Of a stretch of DNA of 64,000 bases, positions 35,422-44,248 are shown one piece after another. Origin of the DNA: CAYGLF01 sp964350945 (lineage in GTDB: Bacteria > Chlamydiota > Chlamydiia > Chlamydiales > JAAZZY01); contig CAYGLF010000001.1 of the NCBI GenBank assembly GCA_964350945.1, forward strand, positions 290,926-354,925, read 5' to 3'. The translations under genes were made by a program, and so were the position numbers. How positions within the stretch are numbered: the first letter of the stretch is position 1; every line of letters begins with the position of its first letter. A model generated the notes under the pieces. It saw only the letters and a program-made list of their open reading frames with translations. It searched no databases and was not told where the DNA came from.

Positions 35422-36471
35422 ATGACAATCTCTTCAGCACCTCATGTCGTACAAAATAACATCACGGATGACATGGAGCAATACAAAACCTTTGAATTTC
35501 TAGAGGCAAATAAAAACAGATATTCTAGTAGCCGTTTTTCCCAAATTAGCGAAGCCTTAACGCATCAAAGTGAAAACATCAGAGTGGTCAGCTTCAACAT
35601 TTTGTTTGACAAAGGGGACAGTAAGCTACAGCCTCAAAATCGGTGGCCAACCCGCAAAAATGCTTTAATCGAAGCTACCAAAAGAATGAACGCTGATATC
35701 TTAGGAGTTCAAGAGCCTTTAGATCATCAATTAGTGTTTTTAAAAGAGCAGCTTTCCGACTACCATTTTTTTTCTGGTGATAGAGATGGAGCGGGCATGC
35801 GCCCAGGGATCTTCTTTAAAAAAGACCGTTTTGAAAGGATCGAGGAGCATTCATACCGCCTTCAAAGCGATGGTAAGCAATATGAACATGTCACCAGTGA
35901 TGAAAATTGGAAAAAAAAGTACAGAATCCTCAACCATGTAAAGCTCCGCGATACAAGAACAGATAAAAGTATCCATGTCTTTAATACCCATTTAAGTTTC
36001 AAAAGTGCAGACTGGCGAGAGATGGAAGCAACTGCCATGCATGAAATTACCACACGAACTTTACAGGAAGAGCAAACTCAATCAGGCTCAGAATCAGCTT
36101 GTATCGTCATGGGAGATTTCAATAGCTTCGCAAGTAGAGTCGACTACCCACTTCCATTTCTTGATGGAAATAATATTTTACAAATAATGACTAAAGATAC
36201 CTTTAAAGATGCAAAAGATACAGCGCTTATAGGCCATACTGGCCCTATATCTACATATACAGATAGTGAAATACAACCATCTAAAGGTGGGCCATTAGAA
36301 AAATCGACTCCATTTGCAGGCATAGGAACTCCAGGAATTATCGTAGATCATATTCTGGTTTCTAAAAAAATCACCCCTATCATACATGCAATCAACCCTG
36401 TGAAAGTTGATGGAGAGTACCCATCTGATCATATGCCAGTGATCATGGATTGCATCATTAAGAATAATTAA
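35422..36471 (+). CDS. Endonuclease/exonuclease/phosphatase (EEP) family protein
   Basis: This is a metal-dependent phosphoesterase of the DNase I/exonuclease III/inositol phosphatase fold. The family motifs occur in order: VVSFNILFD (catalytic-side Asn), GVQEPLDHQ (metal Glu), HVFNTHLSF, VMGDFNSF (Asp/Asn pair), VDHILVS and SDHMPVIMD (catalytic His). The first 50 residues are extra and there is no signal peptide. The substrate could be nucleic acid, a phospholipid head group or a sugar phosphate. It lies in the accessory island between a giant repeat protein and a dead IS, so horizontal gain is plausible. AGG lies eight bases before the ATG. Confidence 0.88.
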   Translation: MTISSAPHVVQNNITDDMEQYKTFEFLEANKNRYSSSRFSQISEALTHQSENIRVVSFNILFDKGDSKLQPQNRWPTRKNALIEATKRMNADILGVQEPLDHQLVFLKEQLSDYHFFSGDRDGAGMRPGIFFKKDRFERIEEHSYRLQSDGKQYEHVTSDENWKKKYRILNHVKLRDTRTDKSIHVFNTHLSFKSADWREMEATAMHEITTRTLQEEQTQSGSESACIVMGDFNSFASRVDYPLPFLDGNNILQIMTKDTFKDAKDTALIGHTGPISTYTDSEIQPSKGGPLEKSTPFAGIGTPGIIVDHILVSKKITPIIHAINPVKVDGEYPSDHMPVIMDCIIKNN

Positions 36472-36485
36472 GATCAGGAGCATTC

Positions 36486-36758
36486 ATTAAACAAAGAAAA
36501 TGGGATTCAAAAACCAAATTAAGAGCCGTTTTGGAAGGCTTAAAAGGCAGATCTGTAGCTGAAATATGCAATAGCTACCAAATTCACCCCTCTCAATATC
36601 ATCAATGAAAAGATCTTTTACTTTCAAACGCAGAATCTGCGTTTGAAAGTAAAAGAACTCCAAGTAAAGAAATACGTCTTTTAGAAGAAAACAGGGCTTT
36701 AAAATCCCTTGTTGGAGCTTTAACTTTAGAGTTAAAAAAAAGCGACGAGGAATTTTAA
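36486..36758 (+). pseudogene. IS3-family transposase OrfA, interrupted by a stop
   Basis: Conceptual translation gives KQRKWDSKTKLRAVLEGLKG and RSVAEICNSYQIHPSQYHQ, then TGA at 36606-36608, then KDLLLSNAESAFESKR and a leucine-zipper-like LLEENRALKSLVGALTLEL. In the family the interrupted position is normally Trp (QYHxW), so TGG has become TGA. The frame resumes and stops at 36756-36758, overlapping the orfB start by one base. An A8 run at 36733-36740 is a plausible -1 slippage site joining OrfA to OrfB. No ATG was found at the left end. Confidence 0.75.
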
Positions 36759-37513
36759 TGAGAAAGACTTCACAAGCTGTTATTGAAAGAAACAAACCTC
36801 TTTTGAAACGAATCGAACAAACTAAACAAGAGCACCCGTTTTGGGGATATCGTAGAGTATGGGCTCATCTAAACTTTGTAGATCAGTGGGTTGTAAATAA
36901 AAAAAGAGTTTATAACCTGATGAAAAAGAATCACCTTATAGTCACCAAAGAAACTAGACTCAGGGCCATTCGGACTCCTCGTGCAAAGCCCAAAGCTGAT
37001 CATCCAGATCAGATTTGGGGTATTGACATGACCAAGATCAAAGTCGATGAACTAGGTTGGATTTATGTTGTAATCACCTTGGATTGGTACACAAAGAAGA
37101 TTGTAGGGCATTCAATAAACATTCGCTCAAAGACTTTGGATTGGCTCGAAGCTTTGGAAAAGGGTTTATGTGCTCAGTTCCCTCAAAGCTGCAAAGGAGA
37201 GGCAGTTAAACTTGTTTCAGATAATGGCTGTCAGCCTACTTCAGAAAAGTTTATGAAAACTTGCCAACAACTGAACGTTAAACAGATTTTTACAAGCTAT
37301 AATAACCCCAAGGGGAATGCGGAGACAGAGCGCATGATGAGAACTCTCAAAGAAGAGCTTCTTTGGCTCCGTGAGTGGAAAAGCTATCAAGAGCTGAAAA
37401 CAGCTCTTGATAGCTGGATAAAAGAATATAACCGAAGCTATTTACACACTGCTTTAGGTTATAGATCTCCTGAATCAGTGGAGAGACACTATTATGAAAA
37501 AAGAGTGGCTTAA
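36758..37513 (+). CDS. IS3-family transposase OrfB
   Basis: This is a DDE-type integrase-core transposase. HTH_21-like N-terminal residues (HPFWGYRRVWAHL) precede the rve domain. The catalytic triad is visible: Asp in WGIDMTKI, Asp in LVSDNGCQP, and Glu in NPKGNAETERMMRTLKEE. At 251 residues it is slightly shorter than many OrfB proteins. It ends with a typical LGYRSPESVERHYY. The reading frame is intact, but the partner orfA carries a stop and the left end is missing, so the element is probably inactive. Confidence 0.9.
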   Translation: MRKTSQAVIERNKPLLKRIEQTKQEHPFWGYRRVWAHLNFVDQWVVNKKRVYNLMKKNHLIVTKETRLRAIRTPRAKPKADHPDQIWGIDMTKIKVDELGWIYVVITLDWYTKKIVGHSINIRSKTLDWLEALEKGLCAQFPQSCKGEAVKLVSDNGCQPTSEKFMKTCQQLNVKQIFTSYNNPKGNAETERMMRTLKEELLWLREWKSYQELKTALDSWIKEYNRSYLHTALGYRSPESVERHYYEKRVA

Positions 37514-37703
37514 ATGAAAATCAAAAAATACAACTTTTCAACTTGTCTTAATGGGGGTCATTACAAATGACATCATCGTCAATGTGATAAGAAAACACTT
37601 CAGGTAATCTAAATTAGAATTTCAAAATAACAAACTCAATTTTTTCTTTTCATCTTTAAAGAGAATCTCTATTGTAATGTCTTAATCATTTAAAGGTGAA
37701 ATA

Positions 37704-39698
37704 ATGGATAGCGAAGAAAAACAGGTTTTACAAAAAGTTGCAAACACGGTCAGAGGCCTCTCGATGGACGCCGTTCAAAAGGCTAACTCTGGGCACCCCG
37801 GCCTTCCTTTAGGCTGTGCAGAGCTCGGAGCTTTTTTATGGGGATCTGGCATGCATTACAACTCGCAAGATTCACATTGGATTAACCGCGACCGTTTTGT
37901 GCTATCGGCAGGTCACGGCTGTATGTTACAATATTCTCTTTTACACCTCTCAGGTTACGATCTTTCTCTCGATGACCTCAAAAACTTTCGACAGTTGCAC
38001 TCCAAGACACCTGGGCATCCAGAGTTCGGTCATACTGACGGCATTGAGGTAACTACGGGCCCCTTAGGGCAAGGGGTTGCCAATGCTGTGGGACTTGCTC
38101 TTGGAGCAAAACTTCTAGGCAAAAAATTTAACACTGAAAAACACTCTATTTTGAATAACAAAGTTTTTTGTCTTGCTGGAGACGGCTGCATTATGGAAGG
38201 AGTTTCTTCAGAAGCTTCTTGTTTTGCGGGCCATGTGGGACTTGACAATCTTGTTCTACTCTACGACTCAAACCACATCTGTTTGGATGGTCCCCTTAGT
38301 GAATGTTTTTCAGAAGATACCAAGATGCGCTACAAGGGCTACGGGTTTGATGTTTTTGAAGTCGATGGTTACGACTTTGATGGTATGGATAAACTATTTA
38401 AAGAAATCCGTGAAAAACAAACAAAGCCTATCCTAGTCATTGTACACACTGTGATTGGAAAAGGTTCCCCGCATAAAGCAGGCTCTCATAAAGCTCATGG
38501 CTCCCCTCTTGGACCTGAAGAAGTCATTGCTACTAAAAAATCCTTAGGGATCCCTGAAGAAGAATTTTATGTACCACAAGCTGTGATGACATTTTTTGAG
38601 CAGAAAAAAGAGAAGCTTGAAGAACAGCAAAAAAGCTGGCAAAAAATCTTTGACGAGTGGAAACAAGAAAACCCACAGCTTGCCAAAGAATTTGACACGA
38701 TGCTTCAGAAAAAACTTCCAGAAGATCTCGAAGCTCAGCTTCATGCCCTAGAAGTCGAAGACCCTATTGCCGGTCGCTCAGCATCCCAGGCAGTGATCAA
38801 TCTTTTAGCAAAAGAACTCCCCTTCCTCTATGGGGGTTCAGCAGACCTTTCAGGATCTGATAAAACCATGATGACCAACTTCCCAATTGTCACCCCTAAA
38901 GACTTTGCGGGACGAAATATGAAGTATGGCGTCCGTGAATTTGGGATGGCAGCGATTTGTGCTGGACTTGCACAAACTGGTTTAATTATCCCTTTTTGTG
39001 GAACCTTTTTTACCTTTTCTGATTACATGAGAAATGCCATTCGCTTAGCAGCTCTTTCAAAATATCATGTTATTTACCAATTCACACATGATTCAATTTT
39101 TCTAGGTGAAGATGGCCCTACTCACCAACCAGTAGAGCACTGTGCAGCCTTGCGAGCTATCCCTAACCTGCATCTTTTTAGACCTGCTGACACCAATGAA
39201 ACTAAAATGTGCTGGCTTTCCGCAATGCAGTATCAAGGTCCGTCTGCAATTGTTTTAACCCGCCAGAAATTGGCCAATATGCCGCACACAGAAATCTCCT
39301 TTCAAGAAGGAGTGGCGCGCGGAGCTTATACCATTGTAAAAGAAGAAGGCGGCAAGCCTGACTTCACATTGTTTGCAACTGGATCAGAAGTAAGCCTGGC
39401 TGTTGATGTGGCTACACAGCTTTCAAAAGTGGGTAAAAAGGCACGTGTGATCTCTATGCCTTGTTGGGAACTTTTTGAAAAACAAGATGATGATTATAAA
39501 GAGTCTTTAATGGGCGGCGACTTAGGAAAACGTGTTTCTATTGAAGCTGCTATTGACATGGGCTGGCATAAATATATTGGACGTGACGGAATCGCCATTT
39601 GTATGGAATCCTTTGGAGCTTCAGCTCCTGCTTCTGTTTTGAAAAATGAATTTGGATTTACGGTTGAGTCTATTTTAGAAAGGATTTTAAATGGATAG
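37704..39698 (+). CDS. tkt: Transketolase
   Basis: Transketolase is a TPP-dependent enzyme that moves two-carbon units in the non-oxidative pentose phosphate pathway. The 664 residues show the substrate/TPP motifs SGHPGLPLGCAELG, TTGPLGQGVANAVG, and the TPP-binding GDGCIMEGVSSEASCFAG...DSN. The pyrimidine-domain motif is VREFGMAAICAGLAQTG, and HDSIFLGEDGPTHQPVEH follows. The upstream IS leaves 138 bases before the ATG. The ATG is preceded by AAAGGTG. The 3' end overlaps hemE by eight bases. Confidence 0.96.
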   Translation: MDSEEKQVLQKVANTVRGLSMDAVQKANSGHPGLPLGCAELGAFLWGSGMHYNSQDSHWINRDRFVLSAGHGCMLQYSLLHLSGYDLSLDDLKNFRQLHSKTPGHPEFGHTDGIEVTTGPLGQGVANAVGLALGAKLLGKKFNTEKHSILNNKVFCLAGDGCIMEGVSSEASCFAGHVGLDNLVLLYDSNHICLDGPLSECFSEDTKMRYKGYGFDVFEVDGYDFDGMDKLFKEIREKQTKPILVIVHTVIGKGSPHKAGSHKAHGSPLGPEEVIATKKSLGIPEEEFYVPQAVMTFFEQKKEKLEEQQKSWQKIFDEWKQENPQLAKEFDTMLQKKLPEDLEAQLHALEVEDPIAGRSASQAVINLLAKELPFLYGGSADLSGSDKTMMTNFPIVTPKDFAGRNMKYGVREFGMAAICAGLAQTGLIIPFCGTFFTFSDYMRNAIRLAALSKYHVIYQFTHDSIFLGEDGPTHQPVEHCAALRAIPNLHLFRPADTNETKMCWLSAMQYQGPSAIVLTRQKLANMPHTEISFQEGVARGAYTIVKEEGGKPDFTLFATGSEVSLAVDVATQLSKVGKKARVISMPCWELFEKQDDDYKESLMGGDLGKRVSIEAAIDMGWHKYIGRDGIAICMESFGASAPASVLKNEFGFTVESILERILNG

Positions 39699-40707
39699 TC
39701 TTTTACTGGATGCGCTTAGTTGTAAACCAACTAAGCGCCCTCCAGTCTGGCTCATGCGCCAAGCGGGCAGATATCTTAAAGAGTATCGAGATCTGAAAAA
39801 AAAATATTCTTTTTTAGAACTTTGCCAAAATCCAGAGCTTGCGACTCAAATTACATTGATGCCTATAAAGCGATTTGGATTTGACGGCGCTATTTTATTT
39901 GCTGATATTCTGCTTATTTTGCAAACCTTTGATTTTAACATTGGCTTTGGCAAGGGGTGTGGACCTTTGATAGACACCAAGGATTATCTCAAAAAGGTCT
40001 CTTCAATCCCTCAGCTTCCTGTTGAAGAAGTTCTTTCCTACATCCCACAAACTATTCGGATGTTAAAAGGCGAATTACAAGTCCCTCTTCTCGGTTTTTG
40101 TGGAGCCCCTTTTACACTTGCCACTTACCTGTTAGAAGGAAAGACTTCTCGTGCTTTTGAAATTACCAAAGAATGGATTTATTCAAGGCCTCAAGATCTA
40201 CACGCTATATTAACACTTTTGACAAAGCAATCCATCCAATACTTAAAGATGCAAATTCAAGCTGGGGCGAATGCCGTCCAGATTTTTGATTCTTGGGCTG
40301 GATTTTTTTCACAAAAAATTCTACGTGAATTTTCCTACCCATATTTAAGGCAAATCATAGAAGCTCTTAAGCCTTTCAATACCCCTGTTATTTTATTTGC
40401 TAAAGGCTCGTGTTTTAACGCGTCATGCCTTGCCTCTTTAGGTTCTCAAGCCCTTAGCTTAGATGACAGTGCTGACATAGAAACTATTTCAAAGAAACTT
40501 CCTGCCAATATTGCTCTGCAAGGAAACTTAGACCCTGATCTTTTAATGGCTCCTAAAGAGGTCCTTAAAAAAGAAGTGGAGAACCTCTGTTTGAGTATGC
40601 GTCATCGCCCTGGCTATATTATGAATCTAGGGCATGGAATTAAACCTCAAAGCAAAGTAGAAAATGTTCAATGCCTCGTCGAAACCGTCCAAAATATGTC
40701 ATATTAG
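39691..40707 (+). CDS. hemE: Uroporphyrinogen decarboxylase
   Basis: HemE decarboxylates uroporphyrinogen III to coproporphyrinogen III in haem synthesis. The family signature near the N-terminus is RPPVWLMRQAGRYLKEYR. Other motifs are ILFADILLI, FCGAPFTLATYLLEG and IFDSWAGFF, and MNLGHGI lies near the C-terminus. The 338 residues are full length. It overlaps tkt by eight bases and the next gene by 37 bases, forming a tight operon. Confidence 0.96.
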   Translation: MDSLLLDALSCKPTKRPPVWLMRQAGRYLKEYRDLKKKYSFLELCQNPELATQITLMPIKRFGFDGAILFADILLILQTFDFNIGFGKGCGPLIDTKDYLKKVSSIPQLPVEEVLSYIPQTIRMLKGELQVPLLGFCGAPFTLATYLLEGKTSRAFEITKEWIYSRPQDLHAILTLLTKQSIQYLKMQIQAGANAVQIFDSWAGFFSQKILREFSYPYLRQIIEALKPFNTPVILFAKGSCFNASCLASLGSQALSLDDSADIETISKKLPANIALQGNLDPDLLMAPKEVLKKEVENLCLSMRHRPGYIMNLGHGIKPQSKVENVQCLVETVQNMSY

Positions 40708-42026
40708 GTGGCGGCATCTCAGGGCTTAGCCTTGCTTTTTTCCTAAAAAAAGCCTCCCCAGATTGCCAGATTACGCTCATTGAAAAAGAAGCCTCATTAG
40801 GTGGTTGGTTGCAAACAGAGCAGCACGACTCTTTCCTTTTCGAAAAGGGGCCTCACTCTCTTCGCCTAGCTTACCCGTTTCGAGAGGTCTGCGAAGACCT
40901 TTTTAATGATTTAGGACTATATCCAGAAATTATCCACCCCTCAACGAATGCCAAAGTGCGCTTCATTGCCCACTCAAAAAAGCTCCACCCTTTAAAGTTG
41001 GGGCCATTAATGCTTTTAAATCCGTTGAACTTCACAAAGATATCGCTTCCTCTTATAAAAGATCTGCTCTCTCCGATGCAAGTCCCTACTAAGGATCAGT
41101 CTATCTATGATTTTTTTCATAAAAAGATCGGCTCTTACCTTACCCGGCAGCTACTTGATCCTTTGGTTATGGGAATTATGGGGGGGGATATCCATTCTCT
41201 TTCTTACAAAGCAAGCTTTCCTGCTCTCGATCGTATCTGCGAAGGAAGGCGCTCATTGCTCACAGCTTTTATGAAACACCAGAGAAAGCACCCTTCCTCT
41301 ATGATTTCCTTTAAGCAAGGTTTTGGCCAGTTGGTTCAGGCTCTTGAAATGAAAACAGAAGCACTCTTTCTTAAAAATGAAAAAGTTTTGCGCATTCAAG
41401 ACTCCTCTAGTCCATTGGTAACGACCGATCAACAAACAATTGCCTGTGATCACATCTTCTCTACCCTTCCTGCATATGCTCTAAAACCCCTTCTAAGCGG
41501 CCTCTCTAAAGCATCAGTGTCATTCTTAGCCTCTATCTCATATATTCCCTATAAGATGGCCCACATTGGATATACCGACCTTCAGAAGCTTCCCCCGGCT
41601 TTTGGCTTTATCGCCCCTTCTTGGAGCCAAGAAGCTCTCAGTGGAGTCATTTTTGACTCTCAAATTTTCCCTGATCACAATCAGAATTCTTCTCAAACGA
41701 GGCTTTCTGCGATGATTCACCCCAGCTCCCCTCTTTTTACCCTATCTAAAAAAGAGCTTAAAGCTAGGATCCTTGATCAACTTCAATCCCTACTGGGAAT
41801 CAAAAAGCCCCCTTGCTATTTTAAAATTATTACTTTGGATCAAGCGATTCCCCAGTATAAGGTAGGGCATCTAGAGAAAGTGGCTCTATTAAAAAAAGAA
41901 CTTACAGAAAAAAAAGCATCTCTTACTTTTCTCGGAAACTCCTTCTACGGGGTCTCGGTTCCAAGCTGTATCTACCACGCTTTTTTGGCCGCCAAGCAAA
42001 TAGAGACCGTCAATCTAAAAATTTAA
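40671..42026 (+). CDS. hemG: Protoporphyrinogen oxidase (HemY type, hemG in chlamydial annotation)
   Basis: This FAD flavoprotein oxidises protoporphyrinogen IX to protoporphyrin IX. The dinucleotide fold motif is VILGGGISGLSLAFFL, followed by LIEKEASLGGWLQTE (residues about 10-50). The C-terminal FAD contact is FLGNSFYGVSVPSC. The 451 residues match the oxygen-dependent HemY class, not the short flavodoxin HemG of E. coli. The ATG lies inside hemE and no ribosome site is obvious, so translation is probably coupled. As I recall, C. trachomatis has hemN between hemE and this gene; here there is none. Confidence 0.93.
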   Translation: MPRRNRPKYVILGGGISGLSLAFFLKKASPDCQITLIEKEASLGGWLQTEQHDSFLFEKGPHSLRLAYPFREVCEDLFNDLGLYPEIIHPSTNAKVRFIAHSKKLHPLKLGPLMLLNPLNFTKISLPLIKDLLSPMQVPTKDQSIYDFFHKKIGSYLTRQLLDPLVMGIMGGDIHSLSYKASFPALDRICEGRRSLLTAFMKHQRKHPSSMISFKQGFGQLVQALEMKTEALFLKNEKVLRIQDSSSPLVTTDQQTIACDHIFSTLPAYALKPLLSGLSKASVSFLASISYIPYKMAHIGYTDLQKLPPAFGFIAPSWSQEALSGVIFDSQIFPDHNQNSSQTRLSAMIHPSSPLFTLSKKELKARILDQLQSLLGIKKPPCYFKIITLDQAIPQYKVGHLEKVALLKKELTEKKASLTFLGNSFYGVSVPSCIYHAFLAAKQIETVNLKI

Positions 42027-42035
42027 AAAATAAAC

Positions 42036-42065
42036 CCGACTCATTATTTATGATTTCTTTATAAT
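42036..42065 (+). promoter_or_regulatory. Candidate promoter for the gene at 42112
   Basis: CCGACT (42036-42041), 18 bases, then a perfect TATAAT (42060-42065). The predicted start near 42072 supports ATG 42112 rather than 42070 as the initiator. Confidence 0.4.
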
Positions 42066-42111
42066 TAGAATGTACAATGAGAGTAATCAACAACTAAAAT
42101 TTAGAGGTAAT

Positions 42112-42456
42112 ATGGATATTTCAACTCGGGCAAGTTATTTTTTACAAGGATCTTTAGAACTAGCATCTGCAACTCTATTTGCGGTGTATGCGCTTCACAG
42201 TTCCCGACAAGATGCTTGTTACGGGGGTCGTTATTATTCTCTCTCAAACAATCCACCAGTCACTTTTGATAATAGCTTCTCGATATGCCCTGAACAGTTA
42301 TTGAAATATAAGAAACACTCCACGCATTTTGCAGTTCCCGTCTCAAAGCTAGCTGCCATTACATCTGCAGCCTCATCACTTCATTTTGCAATTAGAAGCA
42401 TTCAACATTTTTCAATTGCATTTTCTTCAAGTAAGAAACCGTATACGAAGTTTTAA
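42112..42456 (+). CDS. Small hypothetical membrane protein
   Basis: This 114-residue protein is not recognised. It has two moderately hydrophobic segments, about 8-27 (YFLQGSLELASATLFAVYAL) and 70-93 (AVPVSKLAAITSAASSLHFAI). The loop between them contains two Cys. A longer frame from 42070 exists, but the ATG at 42112 has AGAGG five bases upstream and follows a TATAAT box. It overlaps the convergent translocase gene by four bases at the 3' end. A small membrane or inclusion protein is possible. Confidence 0.6.
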   Translation: MDISTRASYFLQGSLELASATLFAVYALHSSRQDACYGGRYYSLSNNPPVTFDNSFSICPEQLLKYKKHSTHFAVPVSKLAAITSAASSLHFAIRSIQHFSIAFSSSKKPYTKF

Positions 42457-44003
42457 ACTGCTTGTTGAGTTGCTGTAGAAGGGGTCTCGGCAGAAACAGG
42501 GTCCGCTATTAATGAATCGCCGTGGGCAGTTTCAGAATTTAGGTTTTTAAACTCTTTTCCAAGAACCTTAACCCCTAACATCCACAAGCAAATCACGACG
42601 AGTAAAAAACCGGCAACGTATGGGGTCGATAGAGCAAAGCTAGAGCAAAGCATTAAAAGCCCTTGGTGAATCACAGATCCCCCTGATTTTCCAAGTCTAG
42701 ACCCCACCCCATCAATCGCGGCCTTTCCTTTTTTACGAGACTCTGGATTTAAAGGGACAAAAGCCAGTTCTTTGGTTGCATCAAAAACAGTGTATTTACA
42801 GCCTCTACTCAAGCAGATCTGCATGGAACCAAAAAGAGCAACTAGAGCCATCGGAGACATCCCCAAGTAGCTTCTAACTAGATGTTCCAGACTGTTACTA
42901 AAGAGTAGGCAGGTGAAAAACCCAATGCTGGTTACAAGTAAGATAATCGGTGTCACCATTGCTGAACGGGTCCAACCAAAACGTTTTAAGAAAATGGTTG
43001 TAAAAAGACCTATAACAGTCGCTATAATTCCTGTGGCTACGGTGACCTGGTTTAGGTAAATGCTAAAATCACATGGATTTGGGTAGAGCTGGCGAACCTG
43101 ATCTTTCCATAAAACTTCGACTAGGTTAATTACCAAATTAAAAGAAACTACGATCAAAGCAATACAGATGAGATATTTTGATTTAGCAAGATAAGCGAAG
43201 TTTTTTCGCAATGAGAGCTTAAATTTATTTTTTGATTTTGGCTTATAATATTTACAATCGTGAAAGACATTTGAGTGTAGCCACCGGATACAAAAGATAA
43301 TAATAACCCCCGATAAACTGACTACAATGGTGATCCATTGCAAGGTAAACAGCCAAGGGTCACTAACCCCTGCAAGCTTTTGTGGAAGCTTTGACAGATA
43401 AATACAGGCCTGCCCAGCCGCAATCCCTGAAAAGTTAATGCCTATCCCAAAAAAACCATAGAAACGCGTTGCCTCATTAACGGTAGTCGTCTCATTGGCA
43501 AATCCCCAAAATAATATCGAGAGGATGATACAACTCCACATCTCACACATCACATAAAAAAGGGTGAACGACCAGTGTCTGATCATCGAGATAAAACCAG
43601 CAGCACCTTTTGGTAAATAAGTAGCTAAAAAATCACCGAACTTATCGAGGTGAAAGAAAGAGCTATAAGGGTAAAAAAGGCAGGCAAAGAGAATAAAATA
43701 CGTGATAAAAATGCCAATTAAAATATAAAACACCCGCTCCATTGTAAAGCGATTGGAAAGCTTTGAAAAAAGGGAAGTCATTAGCAAAGCGCACGGCAAC
43801 ATCACCCAAACTTTTACAAAAGGGATAATTTCTGCACCTGAGGACTGTCCTGTTATTAACACGGCATCTTTAGTGTTTCTCAAAATGTTGTAGACAAACC
43901 CTACAAAAAAGAACACTGTAAACATCGGAATGAACTTCTTTAATTCTTCTCTACGAATTGGAATAAGTTGAATAGCGGCAGATTTTAACTTAGATAACAT
44001 CAC
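42453..44003 (-). CDS. Nucleotide (ATP/ADP) transport protein, TLC family
   Basis: This multi-span inner-membrane protein belongs to the NTT/TLC family of obligate intracellular bacteria and plastids. Family features include the N-terminal FIPMFTVFFFVGFVYNILR followed by NTKDAVLITG. About twelve hydrophobic segments follow, and ATKELAFVPLNPESRKKGKA lies near the C-terminal third. The 516 residues are complete. ATP/ADP exchange with the host is the usual role of the first isoform. Other isoforms import nucleotides or NAD, and the sequence alone does not decide which this is. Confidence 0.94.
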   Translation of the reverse strand: MMLSKLKSAAIQLIPIRREELKKFIPMFTVFFFVGFVYNILRNTKDAVLITGQSSGAEIIPFVKVWVMLPCALLMTSLFSKLSNRFTMERVFYILIGIFITYFILFACLFYPYSSFFHLDKFGDFLATYLPKGAAGFISMIRHWSFTLFYVMCEMWSCIILSILFWGFANETTTVNEATRFYGFFGIGINFSGIAAGQACIYLSKLPQKLAGVSDPWLFTLQWITIVVSLSGVIIIFCIRWLHSNVFHDCKYYKPKSKNKFKLSLRKNFAYLAKSKYLICIALIVVSFNLVINLVEVLWKDQVRQLYPNPCDFSIYLNQVTVATGIIATVIGLFTTIFLKRFGWTRSAMVTPIILLVTSIGFFTCLLFSNSLEHLVRSYLGMSPMALVALFGSMQICLSRGCKYTVFDATKELAFVPLNPESRKKGKAAIDGVGSRLGKSGGSVIHQGLLMLCSSFALSTPYVAGFLLVVICLWMLGVKVLGKEFKNLNSETAHGDSLIADPVSAETPSTATQQAV

Positions 44004-44139
44004 CTGCTCCTAGGCCTGAAGGCGCTATTGCCGAGGATCTGTTAAGATTCGAATATTTAAAAGAGACGATTTTTAGATCACTTTTATGTAATGAGTTCAC
44101 TTTATCCTAGATTATCAGGAAATAATAAAACTGATGTTA

Positions 44140-44169
44140 ATCATACCAATGTTGAGGTCAATTTGTCAA
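44140..44169 (-). promoter_or_regulatory. Promoter of the nucleotide translocase gene
   Basis: Read on the minus strand: perfect TTGACA (44169-44164), 18 bases, then TATGAT (44145-44140). This leaves a leader of about 130 bases before the ATG at 44003. Confidence 0.65.
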
Positions 44170-44210
44170 TGTCAGACATCATAAGAATTCATTTCTAATC
44201 TAGAAGACAT

Positions 44211-44238
44211 GAAACCTTTTTTTTAAAAAAAAGGTTTC
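44211..44238 (-). terminator. 28-base perfect palindrome, possible terminator
   Basis: GAAACCTTTTTTTT (44211-44224) is followed directly by its exact complement (44225-44238). A third AAAAAAAGGTTT copy lies at 44239-44250. It lies just past the leftward gene ending at 44249. The lack of a loop and the weak stem make termination uncertain. Confidence 0.45.
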
Positions 44239-44248
44239 AAAAAAAGGT

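Larger units (their letters stand above)
36472..37565 (+). mobile_element. Degenerate IS3-family insertion sequence
   Basis: The element has the IS3 layout: an HTH orfA (with a nonsense codon) and a DDE orfB. The right end is a short TTAATGGGGGTCATTACA at about 37548-37565, ending in TACA. Its complement, TGTAATGACCCCC, is not present at the left. Only a weak CATTAA-ACAA match near 36485 remains, directly after the EEP stop. The element therefore looks 5'-truncated and immobile. The boundaries are approximate. Confidence 0.8.

Noticed and set aside
36487..36795. 102-codon ORF antisense to the IS orfA
   Set aside because: It mirrors a clear, if broken, transposase OrfA reading and has no independent support.
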